This document shows, piece after piece, positions 5,526 to 7,303 of a DNA stretch of 7,303 nt (its first letter is position 1; every line of letters starts with the position of its first letter). Position numbers and translations under genes: made by a program. A model generated the notes under the pieces. It was given only the letters and a program-made list of their open reading frames with translations, had not been told where the DNA came from and did not search any database. Source of the stretch: Actinomycetota bacterium (GTDB lineage: Bacteria > Actinomycetota > Thermoleophilia > UBA2241); assembly GCA_012719015.1 (NCBI GenBank), contig JAAYBE010000184.1:1-7303 (forward strand), given 5' to 3'.

Positions 5526-7303
5526 ATGGACAGGAAGCTGCTCAACATCAACGGCGTGCCGACGACCGTCATGTGCGAGCCGTCGCAGAAGCTCTCGGAC
5601 GTGCTGCGTGGCCAGCTCGGCCTGACCGGTACGAAGGTCGGGTGCGGTCAGGGCCAGTGCGGCTCGTGCTCGGTCATCATGAACGGCAAGGTCGTCCGTT
5701 CGTGCAGTACGACGATGAAGCGCGTGCCGGCCGAGGCGGAGATCACGACCATCGAGGGCATCGGGCGGCCCGACAAGCTGCACGCCCTTCAGCTGGCCTG
5801 GATCCTGCACGGCGGCGCCCAGTGCGGCTACTGCTCCCCCGGGTTCATCGTCTCCTCCAAGGCGTTGCTCGACCAGAACCCCGATCCCACTCGCGAGGAG
5901 ATCCGTGACTGGTGGCAGAAGCACGCCAACGTCTGCCGCTGCACCGGGTACAAGCCCCTGGTGGACGCCGTCCAGGACGCCGCCAAGGTGCTGCGCGGCG
6001 AGATGAGCGAGGACGAACTGCGGTACAAGATCCCGGACGACGGCCGCATCTGGAACACGCGCTTCCCGCGGCCCTCCGCGGTCGCCAAGGTGACGGGCGC
6101 GATCGACTACGGCGCCGACTACGAGTACAAGATGCCCCCCGGTACGTTGTACTGCGCCGTCGTGCACGCCCAGGTCTCGCACGCCAACATCCTCTCGATC
6201 GACGTGAGCGAAGCCGAGAAGATGCCCGGTGTGTACAAGGTCGTCACGCACAAGGACGTCAAGGGTCGGAACCGCATCAACGGTCTCGTCATGTTCCCCG
6301 AGGACACGCTCGCCGACGGCTGGGAGCGCCCGATCCTCTGCGACGACAAGGTGTACCAGTACGGCGACGCCATCGCGATCGTGTGCGCCGACACCGTCGA
6401 GCAGGCCGAGGCGGCGGTCGACAAGGTCAAGGTGGAGCTGGAGGAGCTCCCGGCCTACATGAACGCCCTCGACGCGATGGCCGACGACGCCATCGAGATC
6501 TATCCCGGCACGCCGAACGTGTACTACCACCAGCCGCTCATCAAGGGCGAGGACACGAAGGAGATCTTCGCGCGTGCGGCGCACGTCGTGGAGGGCAAGT
6601 ACTACCTGCAGCGGCAGCCGCACCTCTTCTTCGAGCCCGACTGCGGCTTCGCCTACACCGACGAGGACGGCCGCCTCACCATCCACTCCAAGAGCATCGC
6701 GCTCTACCTGCACGCGGCCATGATCGCCGAAGGGCTCGGAGTGGACGAGGAGAAGCTGCGCATGGTCCAGAACTGGACCGGCGGCACCTTCGGGTACAAG
6801 TTCTGCCCGACCCTGGAGGCTCTGGTGGGCGCGGCGCACCTGGCGACGGGCCGGCCGGTCTACCTGAAGTACAGCTACTGGATGAGCATCGCCTACACGG
6901 GCAAGCGCTCGCCGTTCTGGTTCCACTGCAAGCTCGCCGCCGACGAGGACGGCAAGCTTCTCGCGATGGACAACGAGTGGTGGGTCGACCACGGTCCGTA
7001 CATGGAGTTCGGCGACAACCTCACGCAGCGGGGCCTCTTCTGCGGCGCGGGGTACAGCATCCCGAACATGCGCGGCACGGGTCACCTCGTGCGTACCAAT
7101 CACGGGTGGGGGGCGCCGTTCCGCGCCTGGGGGTCGCCGCAGGCGTACTTCGCCGCCGAGAGCATCATCGACGAGATGGCCCGGAAGATCGGCATGGACC
7201 CGTTCGAGCTGCGCTACAAGAACCTGATCGAGCCCGGCGACACCTTCCCGTGGGGGCAGGAGTACGAGGTCTACGTGCTCCGTGAGCTCTTCGACAAGGT
7301 CAA
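5526..7303 (+). CDS. mop: Mop-type molybdenum aldehyde oxidoreductase, 3' end beyond window
   Basis: This enzyme of the xanthine oxidase family oxidises aldehydes to carboxylic acids at a Mo-pterin (cytosine dinucleotide in Desulfovibrio gigas) and passes electrons through two [2Fe-2S] clusters. The visible 592 residues read cleanly. Residues 1-76 are the ferredoxin-like domain (Cys40, 45, 48, 60). Residues 77-156 are the helical second cluster domain (Cys100, 103, 137, 139). The eight cysteines fall at the same numbers as in the D. gigas enzyme. A linker leads directly into the Mo domains from about 195, with no FAD domain, which separates it from xanthine dehydrogenase. GGTFGYKF (419-426) and the Arg533 loop are present. 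The loop reads PFRAWGSPQ where AFRGYGAPQ is expected. The D. gigas protein is 907 residues, so about 315 residues are outside, including the catalytic Glu869 equivalent. ATG with AGGGGG at six bases supports the start. The exact substrate is unknown. Confidence 0.95.
   Translation, partial: MDRKLLNINGVPTTVMCEPSQKLSDVLRGQLGLTGTKVGCGQGQCGSCSVIMNGKVVRSCSTTMKRVPAEAEITTIEGIGRPDKLHALQLAWILHGGAQCGYCSPGFIVSSKALLDQNPDPTREEIRDWWQKHANVCRCTGYKPLVDAVQDAAKVLRGEMSEDELRYKIPDDGRIWNTRFPRPSAVAKVTGAIDYGADYEYKMPPGTLYCAVVHAQVSHANILSIDVSEAEKMPGVYKVVTHKDVKGRNRINGLVMFPEDTLADGWERPILCDDKVYQYGDAIAIVCADTVEQAEAAVDKVKVELEELPAYMNALDAMADDAIEIYPGTPNVYYHQPLIKGEDTKEIFARAAHVVEGKYYLQRQPHLFFEPDCGFAYTDEDGRLTIHSKSIALYLHAAMIAEGLGVDEEKLRMVQNWTGGTFGYKFCPTLEALVGAAHLATGRPVYLKYSYWMSIAYTGKRSPFWFHCKLAADEDGKLLAMDNEWWVDHGPYMEFGDNLTQRGLFCGAGYSIPNMRGTGHLVRTNHGWGAPFRAWGSPQAYFAAESIIDEMARKIGMDPFELRYKNLIEPGDTFPWGQEYEVYVLRELFDKV

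Noticed and set aside
5164..5625. 153-codon plus-strand frame overlapping the mop-like start
   Set aside because: It runs out of frame through the conserved N-terminus of the mop-like gene and has a Pro/Arg/Ser-rich, non-protein-like composition.
5346..7103. 585-codon open frame on the minus strand
   Set aside because: It is antisense to the mop-like gene, whose frame carries eight cluster cysteines and Mo-site motifs. The antisense product is Val/Arg/His/Leu-rich with no domain pattern; long antisense frames are common in GC-rich DNA.
1..7303. tRNA, rRNA, CRISPR arrays, insertion sequences, phage or attachment sites
   Set aside because: I looked on both strands and saw no cloverleaf with a T-loop signature, no regularly spaced repeats, no transposase or integrase motifs and no target duplications.

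Overview
The window is GC-rich (by eye about two thirds G+C), densely coding bacterial DNA with four protein genes, two of them cut by the window edges. Three genes lie on the minus strand. In transcription order they are purA (adenylosuccinate synthetase), a secreted M28-type zinc metallopeptidase, and purD (GAR synthetase, 3' end missing). The fourth is on the plus strand, divergent from purA. It is a molybdenum aldehyde oxidoreductase of the Mop type known from Desulfovibrio gigas (3' end missing). The GC content, GTG start, purine-gene grouping and a single-chain Mop-type enzyme suit a high-GC anaerobe. A deep-branching anaerobic actinobacterium is my best guess and a deltaproteobacterium is possible, but nothing here fixes the taxon.

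Layout: 1-1032 is purD (minus, partial). 1033-1242 is an intergenic gap with a 15-bp GC hairpin below the peptidase gene and a weak promoter candidate for purD. 1243-3309 is the M28 peptidase. 3310-3581 is a gap with a promoter candidate for the peptidase. 3582-4880 is purA, with a GTG start, a good ribosome binding site, a structured leader and a near-consensus promoter at 4999-5027. 5028-5525 holds no convincing gene; it contains a 16-bp palindrome and what looks like a long structured leader for the plus-strand gene. 5526-7303 is the mop-like gene.

Functionally, purD and purA belong to de novo purine synthesis: PurD adds glycine to phosphoribosylamine, and PurA commits IMP to AMP. The peptidase between them carries a signal peptide and has no evident link to purines. 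With its own promoter candidate and terminator-like hairpin it is probably an independent unit. The Mop-like enzyme oxidises aldehydes to acids with a Mo-pterin and two [2Fe-2S] clusters. Its regulation would run from the divergent intergenic region. The most interesting points are altered pocket residues around Arg533 of the Mop-like enzyme and the unexplained leader in front of it.
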